Source: Mesorhizobium sp. WSM4313
Lineage (GTDB): Bacteria > Pseudomonadota > Alphaproteobacteria > Rhizobiales > Rhizobiaceae
Length of the DNA stretch: 64,000 bases
Direction of reading: 5' to 3'
Assembly (NCBI RefSeq): GCF_002294725.1
Contig: NZ_NSFT01000002.1
Coordinates: 558,001-622,000 of the forward strand
In this document: positions 42,107-51,247 of the stretch, piece after piece
How the letters are laid out: every line of letters starts with the position of its first letter
How positions within the stretch are numbered: position 1 is the stretch's first letter
Program-made: the position numbers and the translations under genes
The notes under the pieces: model-generated
Told to the model about the DNA's origin: nothing
Database searches by the model: none
What the model saw: the letters and a program-made list of their open reading frames with translations, nothing else

Positions 42107-44908
42107 ATGGCAAAGATCTCCCTGAAACTCGACGAAATCATCGATGGCGATGCGTTGCGCCGCGACTTGACCGCGTTGACGGCGGTGAGCGCCGGCGACG
42201 GTTCAGGACCGGCTGCCCGCACGGCCGTCCTCCAACTGCTCAAGGCCAGGATGGCCGAAGGGCGAAAGATCGCCGAGACCATGCTCAAGCAGGACGGCGG
42301 CGGCAATGCCTGCGCCGAGCGGCTGTCGCATCTGATGGATGAACTGATCCGGGCGCTCTATGATTTCGCCGCCACCCATGTCTATCGGGTCAAGAACCGG
42401 TCCGCGGCCGAGCGCATGGCGGTCGTTGCCGTCGGCGGCTACGGCCGCGGCACGCTGGCGCCGGGTTCCGACATCGACCTGCTTTTCCTGCTGCCCTACA
42501 AGCAGACCCCATGGGGCGAGCAGATCGTCGAATACATGCTCTATATGCTGTGGGACATGGGGCTGAAGGTCGGCCACGCCACCCGCAACATCGACGAGTG
42601 CCTCAGGCTGTCGCGCGGCGACATCACCATCCGCACGTCGATCCTCGAGGCGCGCTTCCTGTGGGGCGAACAGAAGCTCTATGAAGAACTGCTCACCCGC
42701 TTCGACCATGAAGTGGTGCGCACGACCGGGCCGGAATATGTGCAGGCCAAGCTCGCCGAGCGCGACGAGCGCCACGCCAAGGCCGGCGAAAGCCGCTATC
42801 TGGTCGAGCCCAATGTCAAGGACGGCAAGGGCGGCCTGCGCGACCTGCAGACGCTGTTTTGGATCGGCAAATATTTCTACCGCGTGCGCACCGGCGAGGA
42901 ACTGGTCGAGAAGGGCGTCTTCACCGAGGCCGAATATCGCGAATTCCAGAAGGCCGAGGATTTTCTCTGGGCGGTGCGCTGCCACATGCATTTCCTCACC
43001 GGCAAGGCGGAAGAGCGGCTGCATTTCGACATCCAGCGCGAGATCGCCGAGCGGCTGGGCTATACGACGCATCCCGGCCTGTCGGCGGTCGAGCGCTTCA
43101 TGAAGCACTATTTCCTCGTCGCCAAGGACGTCGGCGACCTCACCCGCATCTTCTGTGCGGCGCTCGAGGAAGAGCAGGCCAAGCATGTGCCGGGCTTCAA
43201 CCGCATCTTCCTCACCTTCCAGCGGCGCAAGCGCAAGCTTGCCGGCACCTCCGACTTCATCGTCGACAATCACCGCATCAACATCGCCGACGACAGCGTG
43301 TTCGAGCGCGACCCGGTCAACCTGCTGAGGCTGTTCTGGTTCGCCGACAAGCACGGATTGGAATTCCACCCCGATGCGCTGAAGCTGCTCACCCGCTCGC
43401 TCGGGCTCGTCAACAAGTCGCTCCGGCGCGACGAGGAGGCCAACCGGCTGTTCCTCGACATCCTGACATCGGACCGCAATGCCGAGCTCAATCTCAGGCG
43501 CATGAACGAGGCGGGGCTGCTCGGCAGACTGATCCCGGACTTCGGCAAGATCGTCGCCATGATGCAGTTCTCGATGTACCACCACTATACGGTGGACGAG
43601 CATCTGATCCGCTGCATCGGCGTGCTGGCCGAGATCGAGCGCGGCGACGGCGCGAAGGTGCATCCGCTGTCGCACACGCTGATGCCTGGCCTGAGAAAGA
43701 GCCGTGAGGCGCTCTATGTCGCGGTGCTGCTGCACGACATCGCCAAGGGCCGGCCCGAAGACCATTCGGAAGCCGGCGCCAGGATCGCGCGGCGCATCTG
43801 CCCGCATATGGGGCTGTCGGCCGCCGACACCGAGACCGTCGCCTGGCTTGTCGAGAACCATCTTGTGATGTCGATGACAGCGCAGACGCGCGACCTCAAC
43901 GACCGCAAGACGATCGAGGATTTTGCTTCGATCGTGCAATCGGCCGAGCGGCTGAAGCTGCTTTTGATCCTCACCGTCTGCGATATCAGGGGCGTCGGGC
44001 CGGGCGTGTGGAACGGCTGGAAGGGGCAGTTGCTGCGCACGCTCTATTATGAGACCGAACTGCTCCTGACGGGCGGCTTTTCGGAAGTCTCGCGCGCCGA
44101 GCGCACGGCCGCGGCGCGCGAGCGGCTGGCCGAGGCACTGTCTGCCTGGCCGGCGAAGGAGCGCAAGCGCTATGTCGCGCAGCACTACGAGAATTACCTT
44201 CTGGCGGTTGACCTTGCCGACCAGCTTCGCCATGCCGAATTCATCCGCGAGGCGGATGCGGCCGGCAAGAAGCTTGCCACCATGGTCAAGACGCATGAGT
44301 TCGAGGCGGTGACGGAGATCACCGTGCTGGCGCCGGACCATCCGCGCCTGCTTTCGATCATTGCCGGAGCTTGCGCCGCGGCCGGCGGCAACATCGTCGA
44401 CGCGCAGATCTTCACCACCTCGGACGGCCGCGCGCTGGATTCCATACTGATCTCCAGGGAGTTCGACCGCGACGAGGACGAGCGCCGCCGCGCCGAGCGC
44501 GTCGGCCGGCTGATCGAGGACGTGCTTTCGGGCAAGAGCTGGCTGCCCGAGATGATCGAGAAGCGCACCAAGCCGAAGCGCGGCGCCAAGGCGTTCCGGA
44601 TTCCGCCGCGCGCCGAAATCCGCAACACGCTGTCGAACCGTTTTTCGGTGATCGAGGTCGAGGGGCTGGACCGGCCGGGCTTGCTGTCCGAGATCACCGG
44701 GACGCTCTCCGACCTTTCGCTCGACATCGCCTCGGCGCATATCACGACGTTCGGCGAGAAGGTCATCGACACGTTCTACGTCACCGACCTGACCGGGCAG
44801 AAGATCGACAGCCCGACGCGCACCGCCACCATCCACAAGCGGCTGATCGATACGCTTGAAGGCAATTCGTCCGAACGTAACGGCAAGGCCAAGGCGGCGG
44901 CCGAGTGA
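42107..44908 (+). CDS. glnD: Bifunctional PII uridylyltransferase/uridylyl-removing enzyme
   Basis: A 933-residue GlnD. The nucleotidyltransferase domain has [17 protein letters not shown] (110-126, metal Asp122 and Asp124), the HD domain has [15 protein letters not shown], and two C-terminal ACT domains follow ([32 protein letters not shown]). It senses glutamine and adds or removes UMP on PII, controlling nitrogen assimilation. ATG 42107 gives the usual N-terminus; the open frame upstream crosses the copA promoter and is not coding. It is divergent from copA and followed by murJ after 39 bp. Confidence 0.97.
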   Translation: MAKISLKLDEIIDGDALRRDLTALTAVSAGDGSGPAARTAVLQLLKARMAEGRKIAETMLKQDGGGNACAERLSHLMDELIRALYDFAATHVYRVKNRSAAERMAVVAVGGYGRGTLAPGSDIDLLFLLPYKQTPWGEQIVEYMLYMLWDMGLKVGHATRNIDECLRLSRGDITIRTSILEARFLWGEQKLYEELLTRFDHEVVRTTGPEYVQAKLAERDERHAKAGESRYLVEPNVKDGKGGLRDLQTLFWIGKYFYRVRTGEELVEKGVFTEAEYREFQKAEDFLWAVRCHMHFLTGKAEERLHFDIQREIAERLGYTTHPGLSAVERFMKHYFLVAKDVGDLTRIFCAALEEEQAKHVPGFNRIFLTFQRRKRKLAGTSDFIVDNHRINIADDSVFERDPVNLLRLFWFADKHGLEFHPDALKLLTRSLGLVNKSLRRDEEANRLFLDILTSDRNAELNLRRMNEAGLLGRLIPDFGKIVAMMQFSMYHHYTVDEHLIRCIGVLAEIERGDGAKVHPLSHTLMPGLRKSREALYVAVLLHDIAKGRPEDHSEAGARIARRICPHMGLSAADTETVAWLVENHLVMSMTAQTRDLNDRKTIEDFASIVQSAERLKLLLILTVCDIRGVGPGVWNGWKGQLLRTLYYETELLLTGGFSEVSRAERTAAARERLAEALSAWPAKERKRYVAQHYENYLLAVDLADQLRHAEFIREADAAGKKLATMVKTHEFEAVTEITVLAPDHPRLLSIIAGACAAAGGNIVDAQIFTTSDGRALDSILISREFDRDEDERRRAERVGRLIEDVLSGKSWLPEMIEKRTKPKRGAKAFRIPPRAEIRNTLSNRFSVIEVEGLDRPGLLSEITGTLSDLSLDIASAHITTFGEKVIDTFYVTDLTGQKIDSPTRTATIHKRLIDTLEGNSSERNGKAKAAAE

Positions 44909-44947
44909 CATCCATTTGACGCAATTTTTCTGGCAGTCGTTCCCAGC

Positions 44948-46555
44948 ATGAGCCTAGTCAAGAAATTCGCCACCGTCGCCTCCGGCACGCTGATGAGCCG
45001 TGCGCTGGGCTTCGGCCGCGAGATGCTGATGGCGGCAGCGCTCGGCACCGGACCGGTCGCCGACGCCTTCAACGCCGCCTTCCAGTTTCCCAACACCTTC
45101 CGCCGGCTGTTCGCCGAGGGCGCCTTCAACGCCGCTTTCGTGCCGCTGTTCGCCAAGGAGATCGAGCAGCATGGCACCGACGGCGCCAAGCGCTTCTCGG
45201 AGGAAGTGTTCGGCGTGCTGTTCTCCGCGCTTCTGGCGCTGACCATCGCGATGGAACTGGCGATGCCGCTGATCGTGCGCTACCTGGTGGCGCCGGGCTT
45301 TGCCGACATTCCAGGCAAGTTCGAGACGACCGTCCGGCTTGCGACAATCATGTTCCCGTATCTCATATGCATGTCGCTCGGCGCCATGATGGCCGGGATG
45401 CTGAACTCGCTGCGCCGCTATTTCGCGGCGGCGATCGCGCCCGCCTTCCTCAATATCATCCTGATCGGCGTGCTCGCCTATGCCTGGTATCACGGGCTGG
45501 ACGCGCATGATGTCGGCTTCGGCCTGTCCTGGGGCGTGCTGGCGGCAGGCATCGTGCAACTCGCCATCGTCTGGATCGCGGTGCGCAATGCCGGCATCTC
45601 GATCGGCTTCCGCCGGCCGAAGATGACGCCCAACGTCAAGCGGCTGCTGATCCTGGCACTGCCGGCGGCGATCACCGGCGGCATCACGCAGATCAACCAG
45701 CTGATCGGCACGGCGATCGCCTCGGCGCAGAATAGCGCCGTATCGTCGCTTGCCTATGCCGACCGCATCTACCAGTTGCCGCTCGGCGTCGTCGGTGTGG
45801 CCGTCGCCATTGTGCTGTTGCCGGAACTGTCGCGGGCGCTGAAATCGGGCAATTTGGTCGAGGCAGCCAACCTGCAGAACCGCTCGGTCGAGTTCACCTT
45901 GTTCATGACGCTGCCCGCCGCCGCGGCGCTCTGGGTGATGTCTGAGCCGATCGTGCGGCTGGTCTATGAGCGCGGCGCCTTCGCCGCCAACCACTCGACG
46001 CCGATCGTCGCCTCGATTCTGGCGATCTTCGGCCTCGGCCTGCCGGCCTTCGTGCTGATCAAGGCGTTCACGCCAGGCTATTTCGCCCGCGAGGACACGC
46101 GCACGCCGATGATCTTTGCCGCCATCTCGGTCGTCGTGAATGTCGCCACGGCGCTGAGCCTGTTCCCGTCGATGGGCGCGCCTGGCATCGCGGTGGCTTC
46201 GGCAGTCGCCGGCTGGGTCAACGCGCTGATGCTGCTCGCCATGCTGATCAGGCGCGGCCATTGGGGCCGCGACGTGCCGCTCTTGCGACGCATTCCCCGG
46301 CTGGTGCTTTCCGCAGTAATCATGGCCGTGGCGCTTTACTTCGCGGAGCGCCACTTTGCCGCGCAGATTGGGCCTGGCTCGCCGCTCGTGGTGAAGGCGA
46401 CGACGGTGCTTGGGCTGGTCGCCGGGGGCGCCGCACTCTATTTCATCGCCGCCTTCGGCACCGGCGGCGCCGATTTCGGGATGCTTCGGAGGAACGTCAA
46501 GCGTCGTTCACCCAAGGCGCTACCGCCCGTCAGGGAACAGTCTCCAGATCCGTGA
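44948..46555 (+). CDS. murJ: Lipid II flippase MurJ (MviN)
   Basis: A 535-residue MOP-superfamily flippase with about 14 membrane helices. The N-terminal MSRALGFGREMLMAAALGTG, FRRLFAEGAFNAAFVPLF and the Arg-rich central cavity residues are typical. It moves lipid II across the inner membrane for peptidoglycan synthesis and is usually essential. It follows glnD, an order common in rhizobia. Its last 26 bp overlap the end of the convergent vapC. Confidence 0.95.
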   Translation: MSLVKKFATVASGTLMSRALGFGREMLMAAALGTGPVADAFNAAFQFPNTFRRLFAEGAFNAAFVPLFAKEIEQHGTDGAKRFSEEVFGVLFSALLALTIAMELAMPLIVRYLVAPGFADIPGKFETTVRLATIMFPYLICMSLGAMMAGMLNSLRRYFAAAIAPAFLNIILIGVLAYAWYHGLDAHDVGFGLSWGVLAAGIVQLAIVWIAVRNAGISIGFRRPKMTPNVKRLLILALPAAITGGITQINQLIGTAIASAQNSAVSSLAYADRIYQLPLGVVGVAVAIVLLPELSRALKSGNLVEAANLQNRSVEFTLFMTLPAAAALWVMSEPIVRLVYERGAFAANHSTPIVASILAIFGLGLPAFVLIKAFTPGYFAREDTRTPMIFAAISVVVNVATALSLFPSMGAPGIAVASAVAGWVNALMLLAMLIRRGHWGRDVPLLRRIPRLVLSAVIMAVALYFAERHFAAQIGPGSPLVVKATTVLGLVAGGAALYFIAAFGTGGADFGMLRRNVKRRSPKALPPVREQSPDP

Positions 46556-46934
46556 GTCGGAATTCGTTGGCCGTAGAAAGTATCGGAACGGCGTAGTATC
46601 GGGCGCAAGCGTAGTGGAAGCAGTCCGCCATATTTAGGCGGATAGCATTGTTGCGAAACCGCGCAGCGGCCTCGACGGATAGGGATGTTGCCTCGGATGC
46701 AGGCGGAAGCTCGTGCAAGGCAATTGCCCGCTCTTCCAGAAAGCGGTCTACAATCTCCGCGCTTCTGGCGACCGGAATCGCCAGCTTTTCTGGTCGCGCG
46801 AGCGCCATCGCTGCCTCCCAAACGGCTATCGCCGACGTGAACGGTGCCGATGCCTTCATGACGGCCTGCGCGCACCGCTCGGCTTCCGTCTCGTTGCTTA
46901 GGATCGCGACGATGGCTGCGGCGTCGACAAACAT
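46530..46934 (-). CDS. vapC: VapC-type PIN-domain toxin
   Basis: A 134-residue PIN-domain ribonuclease: MFVDAAAIVAILSNE with catalytic Asp4, Glu in AIAVWEAAMAL, and the NMADCFHYACARY segment with the third acidic residue, ending ANEFRLTDLE. VapC toxins cleave initiator tRNA or rRNA when not bound by VapB. Its start overlaps the vapB stop by one base, the usual coupled arrangement. The 3' end overlaps murJ by 26 bp, which fits a late insertion of the module next to an essential gene. Confidence 0.92.
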   Translation of the reverse strand: MFVDAAAIVAILSNETEAERCAQAVMKASAPFTSAIAVWEAAMALARPEKLAIPVARSAEIVDRFLEERAIALHELPPASEATSLSVEAAARFRNNAIRLNMADCFHYACARYYAVPILSTANEFRLTDLETVP

Positions 46935-47179
46935 CAGTCGTCGCCGGAAAGTTCATCATAAACGGACTGCGGCAGCGGTTTGCGCGCTTGTTCGCTAAGC
47001 TTGATTCCAAACTCGGCTCGCAGTCGTGCCGCCGTTTCCAGCGGCGTCTCGCGATTGCGGCGCCGCTCCAAGGCTTCGCGCATGGCGATCACGATTGCCT
47101 CGGTGATGCCGACCCCTTCAGCTTTGGCGAAAGCGCGCGTCAACCTGTCGGCTTCCTTATTGTTGATGTTGATGGTCAT
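46934..47179 (-). CDS. vapB: VapB-type antitoxin
   Basis: An 81-residue antitoxin: MTININNKEADRLTRAFAKA then GVGITEAIVIAMREALERR, the Rv0623-like VapB family with an N-terminal DNA-binding part and a C-terminal tail (PLPQSVYDELSGDD) that blocks the toxin. It is co-transcribed with vapC by a one-base overlap. A palindrome just upstream of the start is the probable operator for the VapBC complex. Confidence 0.92.
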   Translation of the reverse strand: MTININNKEADRLTRAFAKAEGVGITEAIVIAMREALERRRNRETPLETAARLRAEFGIKLSEQARKPLPQSVYDELSGDD

Positions 47180-47181
47180 AG

Positions 47182-47213
47182 CTACATTCCTTTATGTAGT
47201 TAGAAATATGTAG
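47182..47213 (-). promoter_or_regulatory. vapBC operator candidate
   Basis: CTACAT (47182-47187) and ATGTAG (47194-47199) form a perfect inverted repeat with a 6-bp spacer, three bases from the vapB ATG. A second ATGTAG follows at 47208-47213. Conditional autoregulation by VapB/VapC on such repeats is the family norm. Confidence 0.7.
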
Positions 47214-47340
47214 CCTATGCACGGCAAATGTCAACGTACCGATGCCCCATGCCAGCTCGTCCGCGCCTCTTGATCCCGCAACGGGCTTCGTCCATAAGCG
47301 CGCCGTCGCAAGACTTTCGCCGCGCGCGGTTTCCAGCCGC

Positions 47341-47385
47341 ATGATTGGCTCCAAAAAGTCTGCAACTTTTTGGAATCATGCTTAG
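47341..47385. repeat. Intergenic palindromic repeat before trpS
   Basis: ATGATTGGCTCCAAAAAGT...ACTTTTTGGAATCATGCTTA, an imperfect hairpin of the GAGCATGAT family, 29 bp before the trpS start. Confidence 0.65.
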
Positions 47386-47413
47386 ACGGCCCTCCACAAG
47401 CCATGAGGAATTC

Positions 47414-48481
47414 ATGTCCGCCTTCAAGCCACTCGTCTTTTCGGGCGTCCAGCCGACCGGAAACCTGCATCTCGGCAACTATCTCGGCGCCATCAAGAAA
47501 TTCGTCGCCCTCCAGGATCAGTCCGACTGCATCTATTGCGTCGTCGACCTGCACTCGCTGACGGCGCAGCTCGTGTATCAGGACCTGGGCGACCAGACGC
47601 GCTCGATCACCGCGGCGTTCCTGGCCTCCGGCATCGACCCCAAGAAGCACATCGTCTTCAACCAGTCGCGGGTCATGCAGCACGCCGAGCTCGCCTGGAT
47701 CCTCAACTGTGTGGCACGTATCGGGTGGATGTACCGGATGACGCAGTTCAAGGACAAAGCCGGCAAGGACCGCGAGAACGCCTCGCTCGGCCTGCTCGCC
47801 TATCCGAGCCTGATGGCCGCCGACATCCTGCTTTACCGCGCAACGCATGTGCCGGTGGGCGAGGACCAGAAGCAGCATCTGGAGCTGACCCGCGACATCG
47901 CGCAGAAATTCAACAACGACTTCTCCGAGAAGATCGCAGCCCTTGGCGTCGGCATCGAAATGCAGGTCGGCGAAGAGACGGTGAACGGCTATTTTCCGAT
48001 TACTGAACCGGTGATCGGCGGCCCGGCGGCGCGCATCATGAGCCTGCGCGACGGCTCGAAGAAGATGTCGAAGTCGGATCCGTCGGATCTCTCGCGCATC
48101 AACCTGACCGACGATGCCGACACGATCTCGAAGAAGATCCGCAAGGCCAAGACCGATCCGGAGGCCTTGCCGAGCGAGGTCGACGGGCTGGAAAGCCGGC
48201 CCGAAGCGGAAAATCTCGTCGGCATCTATGCCGGCCTCGCGGAAATCTCGAAGGAAGAGGTGCTGAAGGAGTATGGCGGGCAACAGTTTTCCGTGTTCAA
48301 GCCGGCGCTTGCCGATCTTGCCGTGGAGAAGCTGGCGCCGATCGCTTCCGAGATGCGCCGCATCGAGGGCGACCGCGCCTATGTCGACGCCGTGCTCAAG
48401 GATGGCGGCGACCGGGCCCGCGCAATCGCCGAGGGCACGATGAAGACGGTGCGCGACATTATCGGCCTTCTGCAGGACTGA
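47414..48481 (+). CDS. trpS: Tryptophanyl-tRNA synthetase
   Basis: A 355-residue class I synthetase: [19 protein letters not shown] contains the HIGH-like HLGN (19-22), and [10 protein letters not shown] is the KMSKS loop. It charges tRNA-Trp. GAGGAA precedes ATG 47414; the open frame upstream lies in a palindromic repeat. It is part of the mutS/glnD/murJ/trpS neighbourhood. Confidence 0.97.
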   Translation: MSAFKPLVFSGVQPTGNLHLGNYLGAIKKFVALQDQSDCIYCVVDLHSLTAQLVYQDLGDQTRSITAAFLASGIDPKKHIVFNQSRVMQHAELAWILNCVARIGWMYRMTQFKDKAGKDRENASLGLLAYPSLMAADILLYRATHVPVGEDQKQHLELTRDIAQKFNNDFSEKIAALGVGIEMQVGEETVNGYFPITEPVIGGPAARIMSLRDGSKKMSKSDPSDLSRINLTDDADTISKKIRKAKTDPEALPSEVDGLESRPEAENLVGIYAGLAEISKEEVLKEYGGQQFSVFKPALADLAVEKLAPIASEMRRIEGDRAYVDAVLKDGGDRARAIAEGTMKTVRDIIGLLQD

Positions 48482-48579
48482 TCCAGCGACCTCCTCGGAC
48501 CATTGCCGCGCCGACCGGCGGCTTGCCGCCGGTTCGCGGCAGTGGCAGATTGCGACCGAACCATACCGAGCAGATAGAC

Positions 48580-49071
48580 ATGGTCTCCAAACGCCTCAGC
48601 CGCGAAGCCGGCCATCGCCGCAAGTTCCTGGCGATCATCGACGACACGCCCGAATGCGAGCGCGCCGTCGCCTATGCCTCGAAGCGGGCGCAAAGCACCA
48701 GCGGCGTGCTGGTGCTGCTCTACGTCATCGAGCCGGACGACTTCCAGCACTGGCTGGGTGTGGAAAAGATCATGCGCGAGGAAGCCACGGCGACAGCCCG
48801 CGCGGCGCTCGACGGCTACGCCAACAAGGTGCGCCAGCATGCGGGGATCGAGCCGGAGCTGGTGGTGCGCGAAGGCAAGCCGACGGAAGAAATCCACAAA
48901 CTGATCGAGGAAGACCAGGACATCGCCATCCTTGTGCTGGCCGCCGGCGCCGGCAAGGAAGGCCCAGGGCCGCTGGTCAGCGCGGTCGCCGGGCGCGGCG
49001 CGGCTTTTCCCATTCCGGTCACGGTGGTGCCGCAGAACCTGTCCGACGAAGAGATCGACAGCCTAGCTTGA
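48580..49071 (+). CDS. Universal stress protein (UspA family)
   Basis: A 163-residue Usp fold: FLAIIDDTPECERAVAYASK at the start, a middle LVVREGKPTEEIHKLIEE and ILVLAAGAGKEGPGPL in place of the usual GxxGxxG(S/T) ATP motif, ending VTVVPQNL. The altered glycine motif may weaken nucleotide binding. It lies 98 bp after trpS in the same direction. ATG 48580 is selected as the first in-frame ATG that gives a normal-length Usp. Confidence 0.85.
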   Translation: MVSKRLSREAGHRRKFLAIIDDTPECERAVAYASKRAQSTSGVLVLLYVIEPDDFQHWLGVEKIMREEATATARAALDGYANKVRQHAGIEPELVVREGKPTEEIHKLIEEDQDIAILVLAAGAGKEGPGPLVSAVAGRGAAFPIPVTVVPQNLSDEEIDSLA

Positions 49072-49224
49072 GGTGCTTCGATATTCAGGTGAGCCCGGCC
49101 TGCAAATGGCGCCCTGACCCGAATCGCGATCCACCTCGACATTCGTGATAGAAGCCGAAAAACATTCCGCCAGCCAGCCGTTCCAGCGACGCGTTTCGCT
49201 TGAATGTCCAGCCGATAGAGCCTA

Positions 49225-49241
49225 TTTAGAATTATTCCAAA
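49225..49241 (+). promoter_or_regulatory. Irr/ICE-like iron control box upstream of nfuA
   Basis: TTTAGAA-TTA-TTCCAAA, one mismatch from the rhizobial iron control element TTTAGAA-N3-TTCTAAA bound by Irr. It ends 30 bp before the NifU-like gene. Irr control of iron-sulfur genes is established in rhizobia. Confidence 0.7.
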
Positions 49242-49271
49242 CTATCGGCCCGGAAGGGCCTGGAGATACCC

Positions 49272-49841
49272 ATGTTCATCCAGACCGAATCGACGCCGAA
49301 CCCGGCGACGCTGAAATTCCTGCCGGGCAAGGAAGTGCTGCGCGAAGGCACAGCCGATTTCCGCAACGCCGAAGCCGCGGCGGAGGCCTCGCCGCTGGCC
49401 GGCCGCCTGTTCGAGATCCCGGGCGTCACCGGCGTCTTCTTCGGCTATGATTTCATCACCGTGACCAAGGACGGTCCGGACTGGCAGCACCTGAAGCCGG
49501 CGATCCTCGGTGCCATCATGGAGCATTTCATGTCCGGTGCGCCGGTCATGGCCGCGACCGCTCCGGCGAGCGAAGCCGGCGAGACCGGCGAGTTCTATGA
49601 CAAGGCCGACGAAGAGCTGGTGCTGACCATCAAGGAACTGCTCGACACGCGCGTGCGCCCGGCCGTCGCCCAGGACGGCGGCGACATCACCTTCCGCGGC
49701 TTCGAGAACGGCACCGTGTTCCTGCACATGAAGGGCGCCTGCGCCGGCTGCCCGTCATCGACGGCAACGCTGAAGCACGGCATCCAGAACCTGCTTCGCC
49801 ACTTTGTTCCGGAAGTGCAGCAGGTCGAGCAGGTCGCCTGA
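49272..49841 (+). CDS. NfuA/NifU-like iron-sulfur carrier protein
   Basis: A 189-residue protein with the Nfu N-terminal domain (MFIQTESTPNPATLKFLPG) and a C-terminal NifU domain with the C-x2-C cluster site CAGCPSS, followed by TLKHGIQNLLRHFVPE. It carries 4Fe-4S clusters to client proteins. An ICE-like box lies in its promoter and a strong terminator follows, so it is a single iron-regulated gene. Confidence 0.93.
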   Translation: MFIQTESTPNPATLKFLPGKEVLREGTADFRNAEAAAEASPLAGRLFEIPGVTGVFFGYDFITVTKDGPDWQHLKPAILGAIMEHFMSGAPVMAATAPASEAGETGEFYDKADEELVLTIKELLDTRVRPAVAQDGGDITFRGFENGTVFLHMKGACAGCPSSTATLKHGIQNLLRHFVPEVQQVEQVA

Positions 49842-49903
49842 GAACCCACTGGCCGGCCGCGTCGTGCGGCGAAGCGAATTCCGATCCGAGATCGCAAAAA
49901 CAA

Positions 49904-49930
49904 AAAACCGGGCCCCAACAGCCCGGTTTT
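49904..49930. terminator. Bidirectional rho-independent terminator
   Basis: AAAACCGGGC (49904-49913), a 7-base loop and GCCCGGTTTT (49921-49930). A- and T-tracts on both sides allow it to serve both the nfuA gene and the convergent L,D-transpeptidase gene. Confidence 0.9.
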
Positions 49931-49999
49931 CTGTTTTTGGACGTCTTGTTGTTGCCTAGACGGTCCGCTTGCGAAAGCTTTTGGCCTCGGCCTGCGTGA

Positions 50000-50617
50000 T
50001 CACATCACGATGACCTTGGCGCCGACCGACGTGCGGTCGTAAAGATCGATAATGTCCTGGTTCATCAGCCGGATGCAGCCCGACGACATCGCCTTGCCGA
50101 TCGAGAACCATTCCGGGCTGCCATGCAGGCGGTAGCCCATGTCGCCGCCCTTGTTGAAGAGATACATGGCGCGCGCGCCGAGCGGGTTCTTCAGGCCCGG
50201 CTCCATGCCGCCGGCGAACTTGGCGAGCTCGGGCTGGCGCTTGATCATCTGCGAGGGCGGTGTCCAGGTCGGCCATTCGCGCTTCAGCGCGATATGGGCT
50301 GTGCCGTGCCATTCAAAACCCTCGCGGCCGACGCCGATGCCGTAGCGCATCGCCATGCCGTCGCCCTCGATGAAATAGAGGAACTTGTTCTGCGTATCGA
50401 CGATGATGGTGCCCGGCTTCTCCGACGAGTCGTACCGCACTTCCTGGCGGTGGTACCGGGCGGGGACCTTCTCGATCGGGATGCGCGGCAGCTGATAGCC
50501 GGCATCGGTCATCGCGCCATAGTTGTTGGTGAACATTTGCCCACCGATGGTGCTGCACCCGCTGATCGAGGTCGACAGCGCAAGAGCGGCGAGGATTGCA
50601 AATGACTTCAAGCGCAT
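50000..50617 (-). CDS. L,D-transpeptidase lipoprotein (YkuD domain)
   Basis: A 205-residue protein. The lipobox ISGC at residues 18-21 (MRLKSFAILAALALSTSISG before Cys21) marks a lipoprotein anchored in the membrane. The YkuD catalytic motif is HGSPEWFSIGKAMSSGCIRL, with the nucleophilic Cys in SSGC. It forms 3-3 cross-links in peptidoglycan or links lipoproteins to it. ATG 50617 places the lipobox at a normal distance; the upstream in-frame starts do not. It is divergent from the cueR-like gene. Confidence 0.92.
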   Translation of the reverse strand: MRLKSFAILAALALSTSISGCSTIGGQMFTNNYGAMTDAGYQLPRIPIEKVPARYHRQEVRYDSSEKPGTIIVDTQNKFLYFIEGDGMAMRYGIGVGREGFEWHGTAHIALKREWPTWTPPSQMIKRQPELAKFAGGMEPGLKNPLGARAMYLFNKGGDMGYRLHGSPEWFSIGKAMSSGCIRLMNQDIIDLYDRTSVGAKVIVM

Positions 50618-50731
50618 GAAAAGGTCCGACGCCCCGCCTCGATACCAGCGGCACGAGTCGGCCGCTTTGTTGCCACCATTCATGCTGGCATTTCTTTTGC
50701 TTGCCAAGCGCGCACTGCCTATATGCAAGGG

Positions 50732-50747
50732 CTTACGCGCCGGTAAG
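50732..50747. promoter_or_regulatory. CTTAC-N6-GTAAG palindrome in the ldt/cueR divergent region
   Basis: CTTAC (50732-50736) and GTAAG (50743-50747) are perfect arms, with GGG before and GTGCCC after giving a partly extended symmetry. It lies about 100 bp before both divergent starts. It differs from the copA-type box and its binding protein is unknown. Confidence 0.35.
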
Positions 50748-50844
50748 TGCCCGACTGCGGCATTTTCGCAACAGGCCTTACAGGATTATGAAGCAAAATC
50801 AATGGGGCGACTCAGGGAGCCGTCTGCGATGCGAGGAGAGCGCC

Positions 50845-51234
50845 ATGAATGTCGGTGATGCCGCGGAGCGTTCCGGCCTGCCGGCCAAGACCATTCGCTA
50901 CTATGAGGAAATCGGACTGATCCGCCCGGCGCGGGCCGAGAACGGCTATCGCGATTACTCCCGCGACGATATCCACCGGCTCGCCTTTCTGCGCCGTGCG
51001 CGCAATCTCGGCTTCTCAATCGACGATTGCAGGCAGCTGATGGCGCTCTATCAGGACCGCGGCCGCGCCAGCCATGACGTGCGCGAGATCGCCGCCGCCC
51101 ATGTCAGGGCGATCGAGGAGAAGGTACGCGAATTGCAGTCGATGCGCTCGACGCTGCAGACCCTGATCCACGCCTGCCACGGCGACGACCGGCCGGACTG
51201 TCCGATCCTGGACGACATGGCGGGCGCGGCCTGA
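50845..51234 (+). CDS. cueR: CueR/HmrR-like copper-responsive MerR regulator
   Basis: A 129-residue MerR protein. The N-terminal helix-turn-helix is NVGDAAERSGLPAKTIRYYE, a coiled dimer helix follows, and the metal loop has Cys111 and Cys119 in CHGDDRPDC, the CueR spacing; Ser76 matches the Cu(I)-selective Ser77 of E. coli CueR. It should activate copA transcription on Cu(I). The gene lies 9 kb from copA, whose promoter has the matching box. GAGGAGAG precedes ATG 50845. Confidence 0.9.
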   Translation: MNVGDAAERSGLPAKTIRYYEEIGLIRPARAENGYRDYSRDDIHRLAFLRRARNLGFSIDDCRQLMALYQDRGRASHDVREIAAAHVRAIEEKVRELQSMRSTLQTLIHACHGDDRPDCPILDDMAGAA

Positions 51235-51247
51235 GGTCCGAGGCCTG

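Noticed and set aside
42203..44911. Long open frame on the minus strand opposite glnD (about 900 codons)
   Set aside because: Antisense shadow of glnD with no recognisable domain and no ribosome site.
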